Positions 1-8,537 of a stretch of 64,000 nt of DNA are shown one piece after another. The stretch is taken from contig NZ_CALPCB010000009.1 in NCBI RefSeq assembly GCF_943192895.1, forward strand, positions 1 to 64,000, written 5' to 3'. The notes under the pieces are model-generated. The model did not search any database, was not told where the DNA came from, and saw only the letters and a program-made list of their open reading frames with translations. The stretch is from Veillonella_A intestinalis (GTDB lineage Bacteria > Bacillota > Negativicutes > Veillonellales > Veillonellaceae). Position numbers and translations under genes: made by a program. Position 1 is the first letter of the stretch. Each line of letters starts with the position of its first letter.

Positions 1-10
1 TAACAGTTTG

Positions 11-34
11 TAGGGGAGTTCTGATACTCCCCTA
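11..34. repeat. Perfect inverted repeat next to the MATE stop
   Basis: A 9-bp perfect stem (11-19 with 26-34) closes a 6-nt loop, just beyond the MATE stop codon on the minus strand. It could end transcription, but no T-run follows on either strand, so it is listed as a hairpin and not as a terminator. Confidence 0.5.
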
Positions 35-50
35 TAAAAATGGCTATTTA

Positions 51-1313
51 TCAACTGTTTGTTGTGACATAGCCAAAAGTAAAAATAGCCGCAATAGGAA
101 TACTGGTACCACAGAAACTAGATAAGGCAATGATGGAAATAATACGCACATCTTTATAGCCTCGCAAAATACCTTGAATTGGTGTCCCAAGAGCATCAAT
201 GACAGTGAAAAAGACAGCATAACTTAAAAAGCTACCGATTAAATCTACCATGCTTGGATCATTGGTATAGTAGTTAGCAATGGTTGGTAAATGGGTAAAG
301 GTGTATAAACAAATTGTCATAGCTAGGACAACGGCTAGACCACGAGCAATATAGGAATATGTCTTTGCTTCGTGAAGATCTTTTGCTCCCACAGCGTAGC
401 CCACAGTAATAGTAGCGGCGATACCGATACTTAATGGTACGCCGTAGAAAAGGGATGTAAAGCTCAAAGCTGCTTGATGGGCGGCAATAATGCTAGTGCC
501 ATAGGCAGTGGCAGCAATTCCGGCGAGACTAAAAACACTGCTTTCTGCAAAAATGGCAAGGCCTATAGGTAATCCTAGTCGCAATTGTTCCCGAATATAA
601 GTAAAGTCAAAGGTGAAGGTTTGACGGAATAGGCGGTATCCTTTAAAAGGTTTCCCTAGGATGAGAACGATTAAAAAGATGATAAAGTTAAACCAATAAG
701 CAATGGCCGTAGCAATACCAGCCCCTAAACCACCTAAGGCAGGAAAACCAAAATGTCCTAAAATAAGCGCGTAATCTAAAAAGATATGAAGACCTAGTCC
801 GCAAAGAATGATATACATGGTATAGTGGGTATAACTATGACAGTCTAGGGTATTCCGTAGTACACAAGTTAAAATTAAAGGCAATAAACCTACGGCAATG
901 GCCTTTAAATATTGCCAACAAATTTCATAGGCCGCCGGCTCCAATTGTAAATGAGTTAAAATAGGATCAAGTATAGTGAGGCCTAAGAGAATCATTAGAA
1001 GAAAGAAACATACGGATAAGATGAGACCATGATAGATAATAGTGGGAATATTTTTTGTTTCTTTAGCCCCTAATAATTGGGCAATAATGGGTGAAATGCC
1101 TAGATGAATACCGATAATGCCGTAGTAACAGGCTGTCCATAGATTAAAGCCCACCGAGATACCCGCTAAATCTACTGTATTATATTGTCCAGTTAAGACA
1201 ACTGACACAAAAGAGCCCCCAGTAATGGCAAATTGTGTTAAGATGATAGGAATTGTTAAGACAATGAAATGTTTAATTTTACTAAAAAGACTCATTTGTT
1301 TTAATGTATTCAT
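51..1313 (-). CDS. MATE family multidrug/metabolite exporter
   Basis: A 420-residue, very hydrophobic protein with about 12 predicted membrane spans in two homologous halves (roughly residues 15-200 and 245-410). This is the MATE (multi antimicrobial extrusion) pattern, close to NorM/DinF-like members. Such proteins export cationic compounds or metabolites in exchange for Na+ or H+; the substrate cannot be told here. The start codon at 1313 is preceded by GAGGT at a good distance. An internal ATG lies six codons later but lacks a site of its own. The gene is monocistronic and its leader carries a terminator-like hairpin directly before the ribosome site (see 1326-1380), so expression may be controlled by premature termination. 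Family assignment is firm, function is inferred. Confidence 0.9.
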   Translation of the reverse strand: MNTLKQMSLFSKIKHFIVLTIPIILTQFAITGGSFVSVVLTGQYNTVDLAGISVGFNLWTACYYGIIGIHLGISPIIAQLLGAKETKNIPTIIYHGLILSVCFFLLMILLGLTILDPILTHLQLEPAAYEICWQYLKAIAVGLLPLILTCVLRNTLDCHSYTHYTMYIILCGLGLHIFLDYALILGHFGFPALGGLGAGIATAIAYWFNFIIFLIVLILGKPFKGYRLFRQTFTFDFTYIREQLRLGLPIGLAIFAESSVFSLAGIAATAYGTSIIAAHQAALSFTSLFYGVPLSIGIAATITVGYAVGAKDLHEAKTYSYIARGLAVVLAMTICLYTFTHLPTIANYYTNDPSMVDLIGSFLSYAVFFTVIDALGTPIQGILRGYKDVRIISIIALSSFCGTSIPIAAIFTFGYVTTNS

Positions 1314-1325
1314 AAATATTACCTC

Positions 1326-1380
1326 AAAAAAAGCATCAAATTATCTATCTTCTATGACCTACGATAGATTCTTTGATGCT
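1326..1380 (-). promoter_or_regulatory. Terminator-like attenuator in the MATE leader
   Basis: On the minus strand, an 18-nt arm (1380-1363) pairs with 1349-1332 with only two internal mismatches, around a 13-nt loop. It is followed at once by seven Ts (1332-1326) and then by the GAGGT ribosome site of the MATE gene (1325-1321). A hairpin plus T-run inside a 5' leader, ending just before the ribosome site, is the layout of a transcription attenuator. No known riboswitch core was recognised upstream. Confidence 0.6.
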
Positions 1381-1501
1381 ACATACCTTTATCCGGTGAC
1401 AATAGATATGGCGTATTAACTATATTTTTACTGTAACATAGAATAGTTGAAAAGTCTATATAGTACATTTCTTTATAAGGTATCCGCATAGGGGAGATAG
1501 G

Positions 1502-1532
1502 AAAAAACGACCTACCAGAGGTAGGTCGTTTT
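1502..1532 (-). terminator. Rho-independent terminator of the M20 peptidase gene
   Basis: A 13-bp perfect stem (1504-1516 with 1520-1532) closes a 3-nt loop and is followed on the minus strand by a T-run. It starts 26 bases past the peptidase stop codon. The flanking A and T stretches make it likely bidirectional. Confidence 0.85.
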
Positions 1533-1557
1533 AAGTATAAACAATGTTATTAATAAC

Positions 1558-2679
1558 TTATTGTTTAGCGGCTTCAATAATGATTTGGGTTGCTAAACGA
1601 GCAGAGTTGTATAAATCTTCTTCTAATAAGCATTCATCTTTTGTATGAACATTTGTCATACCAACACCAAGAACGGCTGTAGGCACGCCATACGCATTGA
1701 AGAAGCTTGCATCACTACCGCCACCAGATTCAACAACATTTACAGGGAAGCCTAATTCTTCAGCGGCTTTGCTAGCTAATTTAATAGTTTCAGAGTCAAC
1801 AGCTAAATCGAATGGATCGTAAGCAGGTAATACTTTTACATCTACAGTTGTATCAGTTTCTTTAGCGCCTGCTTCGAAAATAGCTACTACATCAGCAGTT
1901 AATTTGTCTAATTTAGCTTTATTACGGCTACGAGTTTCTAATAAGATAGTAGCTTCATCAGCTACGATATTAGTTGCCCGACCACCGCTAATGGTGCCAA
2001 TGTTACAAGTTGTTTCTTCATCAAGTCGGCCTTGTGGTAATTTAGTAAGCATATGACCAGCGGCTACGATAGCATTGATTCCTTTTTCAGGTGCATTACC
2101 TGCATGGGCAGCTTTACCTGTAATAACAGCACGCACTTTATTTTGACCAGGTGCTTTATGTACAATACGACCAGGAGCGCCAGACGTATCGAAAGTAAAG
2201 CCTAATTTAGCTTTTAACAAGGAAGAATCCATGTTTTTGGAACCATTTACGCCACCTTCTTCGGCAATGGTGAATACTACTTGAATATCACCGTATGGAA
2301 GGTCTTTTTCTTTAATTACGCGAAGTGCTTCTAAAATAGCTACTACGCCAGCTTTATCATCGCCGCCTAAAATTGTTGTGCCATCAGAGGTAATGAGGCC
2401 GTCTTTTAGTTGTGGTTTAATATTAGCACAAGGTTCTACGCAGTCCATGTGAGCCGTTAGCATAATCATAGGTGCTTCAGGTACCGTGCCTTTGCGAGTG
2501 GCTACTAGGTTGCCAGTGTTGCCACCAAGTTTTTCACCAGCGTTATCTTCTTCCACGGTGAAACCAAGATCTTCTAATCGTTTAGTAAGTAAATCTGCTA
2601 CAACGCGTTCATTTAGAGTGGAGCAAGGGATTTGAACGAGTTCAAAGAATTCATCAAGGACACGCTTTTCTTGAATCAT
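1558..2679 (-). CDS. M20 family metallopeptidase, tripeptidase T-like
   Basis: A 373-residue cytosolic di-zinc exopeptidase of the M20 family, nearest to the PepT-like group that clips N-terminal residues from small peptides. Visible landmarks are the metal ligands in TAHMD (H77, D79), the bridging aspartate region GGDDKAG (D107/D108), the catalytic glutamate pair in AEEGG (E140/E141) and a late HTKDE histidine. The middle part, about 180-290, is the dimerisation insert. The start at 2679 has AAGGAGG eight bases upstream; an in-frame ATG further up (2715) has no ribosome site and would add a hydrophobic stretch foreign to the family. It may share a transcript with the dcuC-like gene upstream. 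Peptide substrate is not known. Confidence 0.85.
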   Translation of the reverse strand: MIQEKRVLDEFFELVQIPCSTLNERVVADLLTKRLEDLGFTVEEDNAGEKLGGNTGNLVATRKGTVPEAPMIMLTAHMDCVEPCANIKPQLKDGLITSDGTTILGGDDKAGVVAILEALRVIKEKDLPYGDIQVVFTIAEEGGVNGSKNMDSSLLKAKLGFTFDTSGAPGRIVHKAPGQNKVRAVITGKAAHAGNAPEKGINAIVAAGHMLTKLPQGRLDEETTCNIGTISGGRATNIVADEATILLETRSRNKAKLDKLTADVVAIFEAGAKETDTTVDVKVLPAYDPFDLAVDSETIKLASKAAEELGFPVNVVESGGGSDASFFNAYGVPTAVLGVGMTNVHTKDECLLEEDLYNSARLATQIIIEAAKQ

Positions 2680-2762
2680 GAGAACCTCCTTAAGAAAAAA
2701 GAAATATAGAAACATATAAAATGGAGCAACTTAGTACCTAACTTATATAGTAATTACATTTT

Positions 2763-2792
2763 ACCTAGCATTTAGAATATACCGTGCTAGGT
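2763..2792. repeat. Inverted repeat between dcuC-like and peptidase genes
   Basis: An 8-bp perfect stem (2763-2770 with 2785-2792) with a 14-nt loop lies 26 bases past the carrier stop. No T-run follows, so termination is uncertain; it may be a leaky terminator or a processing element. Confidence 0.35.
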
Positions 2793-2817
2793 AGTAGCGG
2801 TTGGAATAAATGAATTA

Positions 2818-4101
2818 TTAGAATAAAATTAAGAATGTAATAACCCCAGCTAGCATAGGAATAATATTACGTTTTGCTAACTCCATAGGGCTTACTTTAG
2901 CTAAGGTAGCACAGATAATAGCTGCACCAGCTACTGGAGATGTAGAACGGCCAATAGCGCCAGAGATTTGAGCTAAGGAACCAAGGTCTACCATGTTCAT
3001 ACCAAAGCTAGCTGCATGAGGTGTAATTGCACCATTGAAAGCAAGGGCTGCTGCATCACCAGAACCGCAAAGAATTGCGATGATGAAAGGACCAAAGCTA
3101 CCAGCGATTTTAGCAATAGATTCGGAATCTTTCATGTACGTTAGTAAAGCATCAGTAAGACCCATAGCTTGCATACCTTGTGTAAATACAGCGGCTGCAA
3201 TGATAAGACCAATAATGCTACCATAGGCTTCGCCCATACCTTTAAAGAAGTCTTTGGTTACTTCTTGTGGGTTAGCACGAGCAATGAGTAAAGCAAGAAC
3301 ACAACCGATAATCATCGCAGCTGGTACGCTTACTTTTGAAATGCCCATAGCTTTAACCATAGGTAAGTTTAAGTTAGTCACAACTAAAATGATTAATGGA
3401 ATGATAGGTGCTAATGCTTTAAGTGGGTTTACTTTTAAGGTTGCTGTTAAAGAAGCATCGCCGTGTTCAGCAAGTGCTTGTTGACGCTCTTTGTTAGGGC
3501 CTTCTTTTTTTACAGCAGCTACTAAAGTAAGCGTAATAGCTACCACCAAAGAAGCAATAATAGCAGGCACTGCAGTTTCTAGAACTACAAACATTACATC
3601 TACATTAGCCATTTTAGAGATAAAGGCTACATGCGTGTTACCAGGGCTAATCGTACTACCCCAAGTACCAGCTAATACAGCGGCACCAGCCATAGCAGGA
3701 TGCACACCAGCCGCTAATAAGGCAGGGATTAAAATACTACCAATTGCAGCAGCCGCGCCAGCAGCACTTGTTACGGCAATATTAAGCCACCAAGTAATCA
3801 ACATAGCTAGAGGAATGATAACCGCATGACTTTTGGAGATTAGGCCAGATAAAGCATGAACTAAATGCTGGTCACATTCCGTGTGTTTCATAACGAAGGC
3901 AAAGCCCATAACAGCACAGATGGTAGGTACTAATGTGCCATGAACCATGGTTTTCACAAAAGCATCCATAAATTGGCCCATCACACCACCGATTAAGCAC
4001 ATTAAAGCACCTGCGATGAGTAAGACCGTACGTGTTTCATACTTGCGAATGATGGCGGCAAAGGCGACAATAACGATAACTCCGCCCAACAATTGCATCA
4101 T
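2818..4101 (-). CDS. dcuC: DcuC family anaerobic C4-dicarboxylate carrier
   Basis: A 427-residue polytopic membrane protein of the DcuC family, whose known members exchange or export succinate and related C4-dicarboxylates in fermenting cells. About 12 hydrophobic segments are visible, with Gly/Ala-rich re-entrant stretches near residues 110-150 and 345-400. Two adjacent ATG codons open the frame; the ribosome site AGGAGG is eight bases before the first. In this organism, which appears to make and decarboxylate succinate, a role in C4-dicarboxylate exchange is plausible, but direction and substrate are inferred. It is divergent from the tag gene and may be transcribed together with the peptidase gene. 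Confidence 0.85.
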   Translation of the reverse strand: MMQLLGGVIVIVAFAAIIRKYETRTVLLIAGALMCLIGGVMGQFMDAFVKTMVHGTLVPTICAVMGFAFVMKHTECDQHLVHALSGLISKSHAVIIPLAMLITWWLNIAVTSAAGAAAAIGSILIPALLAAGVHPAMAGAAVLAGTWGSTISPGNTHVAFISKMANVDVMFVVLETAVPAIIASLVVAITLTLVAAVKKEGPNKERQQALAEHGDASLTATLKVNPLKALAPIIPLIILVVTNLNLPMVKAMGISKVSVPAAMIIGCVLALLIARANPQEVTKDFFKGMGEAYGSIIGLIIAAAVFTQGMQAMGLTDALLTYMKDSESIAKIAGSFGPFIIAILCGSGDAAALAFNGAITPHAASFGMNMVDLGSLAQISGAIGRSTSPVAGAAIICATLAKVSPMELAKRNIIPMLAGVITFLILF

Positions 4102-4145
4102 AGGTAATACCTCCTTGAAAATAAAACCGCTTACACTATATAAAA

Positions 4146-4154
4146 TGGTATAAT
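4146..4154 (+). promoter_or_regulatory. Extended -10 promoter candidate for tag
   Basis: TGGTATAAT matches an extended -10 element and lies about 105 bases before the tag start, in the divergent region between dcuC-like and tag. No good -35 box is seen, which such promoters tolerate. Confidence 0.4.
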
Positions 4155-4260
4155 ACTAATATATGCGAAATTAAGAAAAAATACCATGAAATTATGAAAA
4201 ATAATTAATTTTGCTATATCAATTTCACATAATACATGATTCTTAGAGGAGTATTTGCAT

Positions 4261-4845
4261 ATGAAAGAGCAGATAGGACAGTGTTCTTGGGCTAGTCGCA
4301 GTGAGTTGGAGCAAGTTTATCATGATACAGAGTGGGGTGTACCCGTTCATGATGATGCTAAATTATTCGAGATGTTGATTTTAGAAGGTATGCAAGCTGG
4401 TTTGAGCTGGACGATTGTTATTAAGCGTCGTGAAGCAATGCGAGAGGCCTTTGATGGCTTTGATATAGCTACTTTGGCAGGCTATACACCAGAAAAAGAA
4501 GCGGCATTGTTGCAAAATCCGAATATCATTCGTCATCGTTTAAAAGTAGCGTCCCTTCGTAAAAATGCACAAGCATTTCAAAAAGTGCAAGCTGAATTTG
4601 GATCTTTTGATGCTTATATTTGGCAATTTACCGATGGAAAAACAATAGTGGGGCATTGGCAAACTCAGGCAGAGGTACCTGCGATTATACCGCTAGCAGA
4701 ACAGATTAGTAAGGATTTAAAGAAACGTGGCTTTACCTTTGTAGGCCCTACTATAGTATATTCTTTCATGCAGGCGATTGGCCTAGTGAATGATCACATT
4801 GTGACATGCCCTTGTTATCAGCGCTTAGTTAATGAAAACGGGTAA
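4261..4845 (+). CDS. tag: DNA-3-methyladenine glycosylase I
   Basis: A 194-residue base-excision repair enzyme of the Tag family, which removes 3-methyladenine from alkylated DNA. The sequence shows the family signature from end to end: an N-terminal CSWA with the zinc-ligand cysteine, the HDTEWGVP block, LEGMQAGLSW with the recognition tryptophan, and a C-terminal block with NDHIVTCPCY that supplies further zinc ligands. Length is normal. A TTG at 4255 is in frame, but only the ATG at 4261 is correctly spaced from AGAGGAG. The next gene, an AraC regulator, follows after 42 bases, so the two may be co-transcribed. Confidence 0.92.
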   Translation: MKEQIGQCSWASRSELEQVYHDTEWGVPVHDDAKLFEMLILEGMQAGLSWTIVIKRREAMREAFDGFDIATLAGYTPEKEAALLQNPNIIRHRLKVASLRKNAQAFQKVQAEFGSFDAYIWQFTDGKTIVGHWQTQAEVPAIIPLAEQISKDLKKRGFTFVGPTIVYSFMQAIGLVNDHIVTCPCYQRLVNENG

Positions 4846-4887
4846 TATGGATATAAGGCTAATAATTTTGAGATAATAGGAGAGGTC

Positions 4888-6015
4888 ATGAATTACTTTA
4901 ATTATGTGTACGACCATGGACATATAAAATTTAGTCAATATATTTATCGCATTGGCACGTATCATTATAATTGGCATCCTGAAATCGAGGTTCTCGTTGT
5001 GCTACAAGGGGCTGTAGAAGTTTGCCATGATAGGGAATATACGAATTTAGGTGTTAACGATATTATTATTTTGCCGCCTCAATGTGGTCATGCCACATTA
5101 GCCTTAGAACCTGATACGATTGCTATGGTTTTGCATTTACATCCGGCTGTGTTGGCACAATATGAAAGTCTGTTTCGTCAATCTACTTTCTTTGTTGCTA
5201 CTGATGAGAGCACACAAAACATGCCTGTTTACGCACAGTTACGAGAACAATTAGGACAACTAATTATGGGCTTAGCTAAGGTCAAACGTGTTAGTAATAA
5301 TACAGCTTCTATAGGAAGTGACGTCGAGGTAAGTGACATTACTAACCCATTATTAAGCACACCTGATTTAGATGTTGAGCGTTTATTTTTGCAAGCATTA
5401 CAAACTATCATTGGTATTTTATTGCCAGTAGCGTATGAGCCACAAGGGAATGCGGTGGCCTTACAGCAAGAAGCGACCTTTGAAAAGATGATTACATACA
5501 TTGATAAACATTACAAGGAACAGCTTACGTTGGGAGATATAGCTGCTATTGGGGGCTATACGGAAAGTTATGCTTCGCAGTTTTTTAAGCGTCAATTAGG
5601 TATTTCCTTTAAAACGTATTTATTGCGTATGCGACTTCGTGAAGCGGCGGTGCAGCTTGTGAATACAAAGCAGCAAGTGGTTGATATAGCTAATCAATGT
5701 GGCTTTTCTGACGTGAAATCCTTTAATACAGCATTTCGTAGACATTTTCACACGACGCCTTCAGAATATCGACGAATTGCTACAAAGGTAGAGCGGCAAA
5801 CGATGATGGATAATTGGAAGGAATATATTGCAGAAGATGATGCTACAATTAGTCAGCGCTTGCAGACATATATGGCGACACCAATAGAGCAACGACCACG
5901 TAAGTCCGGTGAAAAGAATCTATCAAGGGATAATTTGCAACAGGTTAAAGCCCAGTTGGAAGATACCTTAGCTACTTTAGTGGCGACATTACAGTCTAGT
6001 GATGACTTAAAGTAA
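4888..6015 (+). CDS. AraC family transcriptional regulator
   Basis: A 375-residue regulator with an N-terminal cupin-like sensor fold (about 25-95, with HPEIEVLVVLQG and LPPQCGH blocks) and a C-terminal AraC double helix-turn-helix (about 198-297, ending TTPSEYRR). Roughly 78 residues follow the DNA-binding domain; this charged tail is unusual because AraC proteins normally end there. The ribosome site AGGAGAGG precedes the ATG. It stands directly before the tartrate permease/dehydratase genes on the same strand, so it is the natural candidate to control them, although terminators separate the two units. Ligand is unknown; tartrate or another C4 acid is an inference from location. Confidence 0.88.
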   Translation: MNYFNYVYDHGHIKFSQYIYRIGTYHYNWHPEIEVLVVLQGAVEVCHDREYTNLGVNDIIILPPQCGHATLALEPDTIAMVLHLHPAVLAQYESLFRQSTFFVATDESTQNMPVYAQLREQLGQLIMGLAKVKRVSNNTASIGSDVEVSDITNPLLSTPDLDVERLFLQALQTIIGILLPVAYEPQGNAVALQQEATFEKMITYIDKHYKEQLTLGDIAAIGGYTESYASQFFKRQLGISFKTYLLRMRLREAAVQLVNTKQQVVDIANQCGFSDVKSFNTAFRRHFHTTPSEYRRIATKVERQTMMDNWKEYIAEDDATISQRLQTYMATPIEQRPRKSGEKNLSRDNLQQVKAQLEDTLATLVATLQSSDDLK

Positions 6016-6134
6016 ATTATAGGAATTTAATATTTTTAATAAAAATTTAATTACTACCTAATAAAAATCGAATTGGGGATTTTTTTAGATTCTAAATGGC
6101 TATATATATTTAGTTACTATCTAAAAAGTCATAG

Positions 6135-6174
6135 AATGACTAGCTTTTTAAAAAATAAGGCTAGTCATTTTTTT
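6135..6174 (+). terminator. Terminator after the AraC gene
   Basis: A 10-bp stem (6135-6144 with 6160-6169) with an AT-rich loop is followed by a seven-T run. A weaker 7-bp hairpin with Ts lies just before it (6063-6086). Together they separate the AraC unit from the tartrate unit and fill part of the 326-base gap 6016-6341. Confidence 0.75.
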
Positions 6175-6223
6175 ATATGTATTTACGAAAATTTGTATAT
6201 GAAGTCATAAAAAATCAACTAAA

Positions 6224-6238
6224 TGAAAATTATTTTCA
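6224..6238. promoter_or_regulatory. Fur-like 7-1-7 palindrome before the tartrate operon
   Basis: TGAAAATTATTTTCA is a perfect 7-1-7 inverted repeat. It differs at one symmetric position per half-site from the Fur-type consensus known from Firmicutes. It lies about 36 bases before a TATAAT box (6275-6280) and about 100 bases before the permease start. Fur family binding is an inference; AT-rich palindromes can also arise by chance. Confidence 0.4.
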
Positions 6239-6274
6239 TAGCATAAATTGGATAGCTGATTTTTCATATATGCG

Positions 6275-6280
6275 TATAAT
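6275..6280 (+). promoter_or_regulatory. -10 box candidate of the tartrate operon
   Basis: A consensus TATAAT preceded by TG four bases up, 61 bases before the permease ATG. No convincing -35 is found at 16-18 bases, which suits a promoter that needs an activator such as the neighbouring AraC protein. Confidence 0.4.
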
Positions 6281-6341
6281 GAAATCATCGAATGCATTCA
6301 CAGTATCACCAACGTGTATAAGTTAACGAGAGGAGTTCTTT

Positions 6342-7610
6342 ATGGATGGTGTTATTGTAACGTTAGTTTTATTAGTTTTTGCCATTATTATGTTTGTATG
6401 GGAAAAAATTCCCTTATCGATTACGGCTATGACCGTAGCGGTGTGTTTAACCTTGACGGGGGTATTAACCCCAAAAGAAGCCTTTTTAGGTTTTGTCGAT
6501 TCTAATGTATTGTTATTTATGGCTATGTTCATTGTAGGGGCCGCCTTTTTTGAAACTGGTGTAGCGCATGCAGTAGGGGGCTTAGTGAATCGCTTTGCTA
6601 AGACAGAACGGCATGTAATTATTGCTGTCATGGTAATTACTGGCACCATGTCGACCTTTTTATCCAATACAGGTACAACGGCAGTATTAATTCCCGTAGC
6701 CATGGGCTTAGTTCAACGGACAGGGATTAAAGCGACTAAGTTATTAATGCCCTTAGCCATTGCTGCTTCAGCTGGTGGTAATGTAAGTTTAATTGGGTCC
6801 CCAGGGAATATGATTGCTCAGTCTGGCTTGGCGCAACAGAATTTAGCCTTTGCTTTCTTCGATTATGCCTTAGTTGGTTTGCCGGTGCTCTTAGTAGGGA
6901 TTGCCTATTTTGCTTTAATTGGCCACAAATTACTACCCGAAGCGCCAACACATCAAGTAGATACGGAATATAATACAGAAGCCGATTACAGTAAGGTAGC
7001 TAAATGGCGTAAAGTGATTGCCGCAGCCACCTTGGTAGGCACGGTATTAGGCATGATATTTGAATCTCAATTAGGTATTAAGTTACATGTTATTGCTTGG
7101 ATTGGTGCACTTATTCTAGTAGCGACGCGTACGATTTCAGAAAAAGTAGCTGTTAATGCTATTGATATGAAAACAATTCTATTGTTTGTCGGTTCTTTGG
7201 CATTGGCACAAGCGCTTGTAAAAACAGGGGCTGGGGTGATGATTGCAGATACCATTATTAAGAGTTTAGGCGATAATCCATCACCGTTTGTATTGCTTGC
7301 TGTAGTATTTATCATTGCGGCCGTGTTAACACAGTTTATGTCAAATACAGCTACAACTGCTTTATTAGTACCTATTGGATTAGCTTTGGCACAGCAAGTT
7401 GGGGCAGATCCTAAAGCGGTGCTTATGGCGACCGTAATTGGGGGTTCTGTAGCGTTTGCTACGCCGATTGGCTGTCCACCAAATACAATGGTTTATAATG
7501 TGGCTGGTTACAGCTTTATGGATTATGTAAAAGTAGGCGGCCCGTATTTAATTCTCGCTGCTATTACTTCGTTGATTTTATTACCAATTTTCTTCCCATT
7601 TTATCCGTAA
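6342..7610 (+). CDS. SLC13/DASS family permease, probable tartrate or C4-dicarboxylate carrier
   Basis: A 422-residue inner-membrane carrier with about 11 hydrophobic segments. It carries the paired Ser-Asn-Thr substrate/Na+ motifs of the divalent anion-sodium symporter family, at 108-110 and 334-336, each in a re-entrant hairpin. Start at 6342 with GAGAGGAG upstream. The next gene, 27 bases on, is the tartrate dehydratase alpha subunit; in E. coli the dehydratase genes are likewise paired with a DASS carrier (TtdT), so uptake of L-tartrate, possibly against succinate, is the likely role. A second family member lies at 43861-45162, after the decarboxylase operon. The exact substrate is inferred. 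Confidence 0.85.
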   Translation: MDGVIVTLVLLVFAIIMFVWEKIPLSITAMTVAVCLTLTGVLTPKEAFLGFVDSNVLLFMAMFIVGAAFFETGVAHAVGGLVNRFAKTERHVIIAVMVITGTMSTFLSNTGTTAVLIPVAMGLVQRTGIKATKLLMPLAIAASAGGNVSLIGSPGNMIAQSGLAQQNLAFAFFDYALVGLPVLLVGIAYFALIGHKLLPEAPTHQVDTEYNTEADYSKVAKWRKVIAAATLVGTVLGMIFESQLGIKLHVIAWIGALILVATRTISEKVAVNAIDMKTILLFVGSLALAQALVKTGAGVMIADTIIKSLGDNPSPFVLLAVVFIIAAVLTQFMSNTATTALLVPIGLALAQQVGADPKAVLMATVIGGSVAFATPIGCPPNTMVYNVAGYSFMDYVKVGGPYLILAAITSLILLPIFFPFYP

Positions 7611-7637
7611 GTACAGTTTATTTTTAAGGAGGCCATT

Positions 7638-8537
7638 ATGGAAAAGGTTACTCAGAGTCAGGAAATGACTCGCATTATTGCAGATTTTGTAGGCTATATG
7701 TCTAAAGTATTGCCAGATGATGTAGATGCTAAAATTAAGGAATTAGCTGCTGATGAAAAGAACCCATTAGCTAAAACTATTTATGATACTATGCACACAA
7801 ATATGGAACTTGCTAAAGAATTGAGTCGTCCTTCTTGCCAAGATACAGGGGTATTACAATATTGGGTAAAATGTGGCGCTAACTTCCCATTGATCGGTGA
7901 ATTGGAAAGCATTTTACGAGAAGCTACCTTGACAGCAACACAAGAAACTCCATTACGTCACAATAGTGTTGAAACATTTGACGAATTTAATACAAAAAAG
8001 AATATTGGTTTAACAGCACCGTATGTATTTTGGGATATTGTTCCCGATCGTGATGATGTAGAAATTTTCCCATACATGGCTGGTGGCGGTTGCTCCTTGC
8101 CTGGTAGTGGTAAAACGTTAATGCCTGGTGAAGGATATGAAGGCGTTGCTAAATTTGTACTTGATTTGATGACTTCCTATGGTTTAAATACATGCCCACC
8201 ATTGTTGGTTGGTGTTGGGATTGCTACGTCCATTGATACAGCGGCACTCTATTCTAAAAAAGCTCTTATGCGTCCTGTAAGTTCAAAAAATCCAAATGAA
8301 AAAGCAGCTTATATGGAACAATTATTAGAGGATGGTATTAACTCGCTTCACTTAGGACCACAAGGTATGGGTGGCGATAAATCTGTTATGGGGGTAAACA
8401 TTGAAAATGGTACCCGTCATCCGTCCGTATTGAGCGTAGCCGTTAACGTAGGCTGTTGGAATCATCGTCGTGGTCATTTAGTATTTACTAAAGATGGTAA
8501 ATGTACTGTATTATCTCATAGTGGGGTGGCATACTAA
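7638..8537 (+). CDS. ttdA: L(+)-tartrate dehydratase alpha subunit
   Basis: A 299-residue subunit of the class I hydro-lyase family that dehydrates L-tartrate to oxaloacetate using a [4Fe-4S] cluster. It follows E. coli TtdA closely as recalled, including PDDV near the N-terminus, RPxCQDTG, APLRHN-like and VGVGIATS blocks. The three cluster cysteines are present: C67 (SCQDTG), C186 (NTCPP) and C273 (VGCW). It is a separate alpha chain, as in TtdA, and not the fused fumarase A/B form. It sits between the permease and ttdB, overlapping ttdB by one base. Fumarase activity on the side is possible in this family, but the TtdA-type sequence favours tartrate. Confidence 0.9.
   Translation: MEKVTQSQEMTRIIADFVGYMSKVLPDDVDAKIKELAADEKNPLAKTIYDTMHTNMELAKELSRPSCQDTGVLQYWVKCGANFPLIGELESILREATLTATQETPLRHNSVETFDEFNTKKNIGLTAPYVFWDIVPDRDDVEIFPYMAGGGCSLPGSGKTLMPGEGYEGVAKFVLDLMTSYGLNTCPPLLVGVGIATSIDTAALYSKKALMRPVSSKNPNEKAAYMEQLLEDGINSLHLGPQGMGGDKSVMGVNIENGTRHPSVLSVAVNVGCWNHRRGHLVFTKDGKCTVLSHSGVAY

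Noticed and set aside
1225..1419. 64-codon plus-strand frame over the MATE start
   Set aside because: It covers the MATE leader hairpin on the opposite strand, has no ribosome site and no family resemblance.
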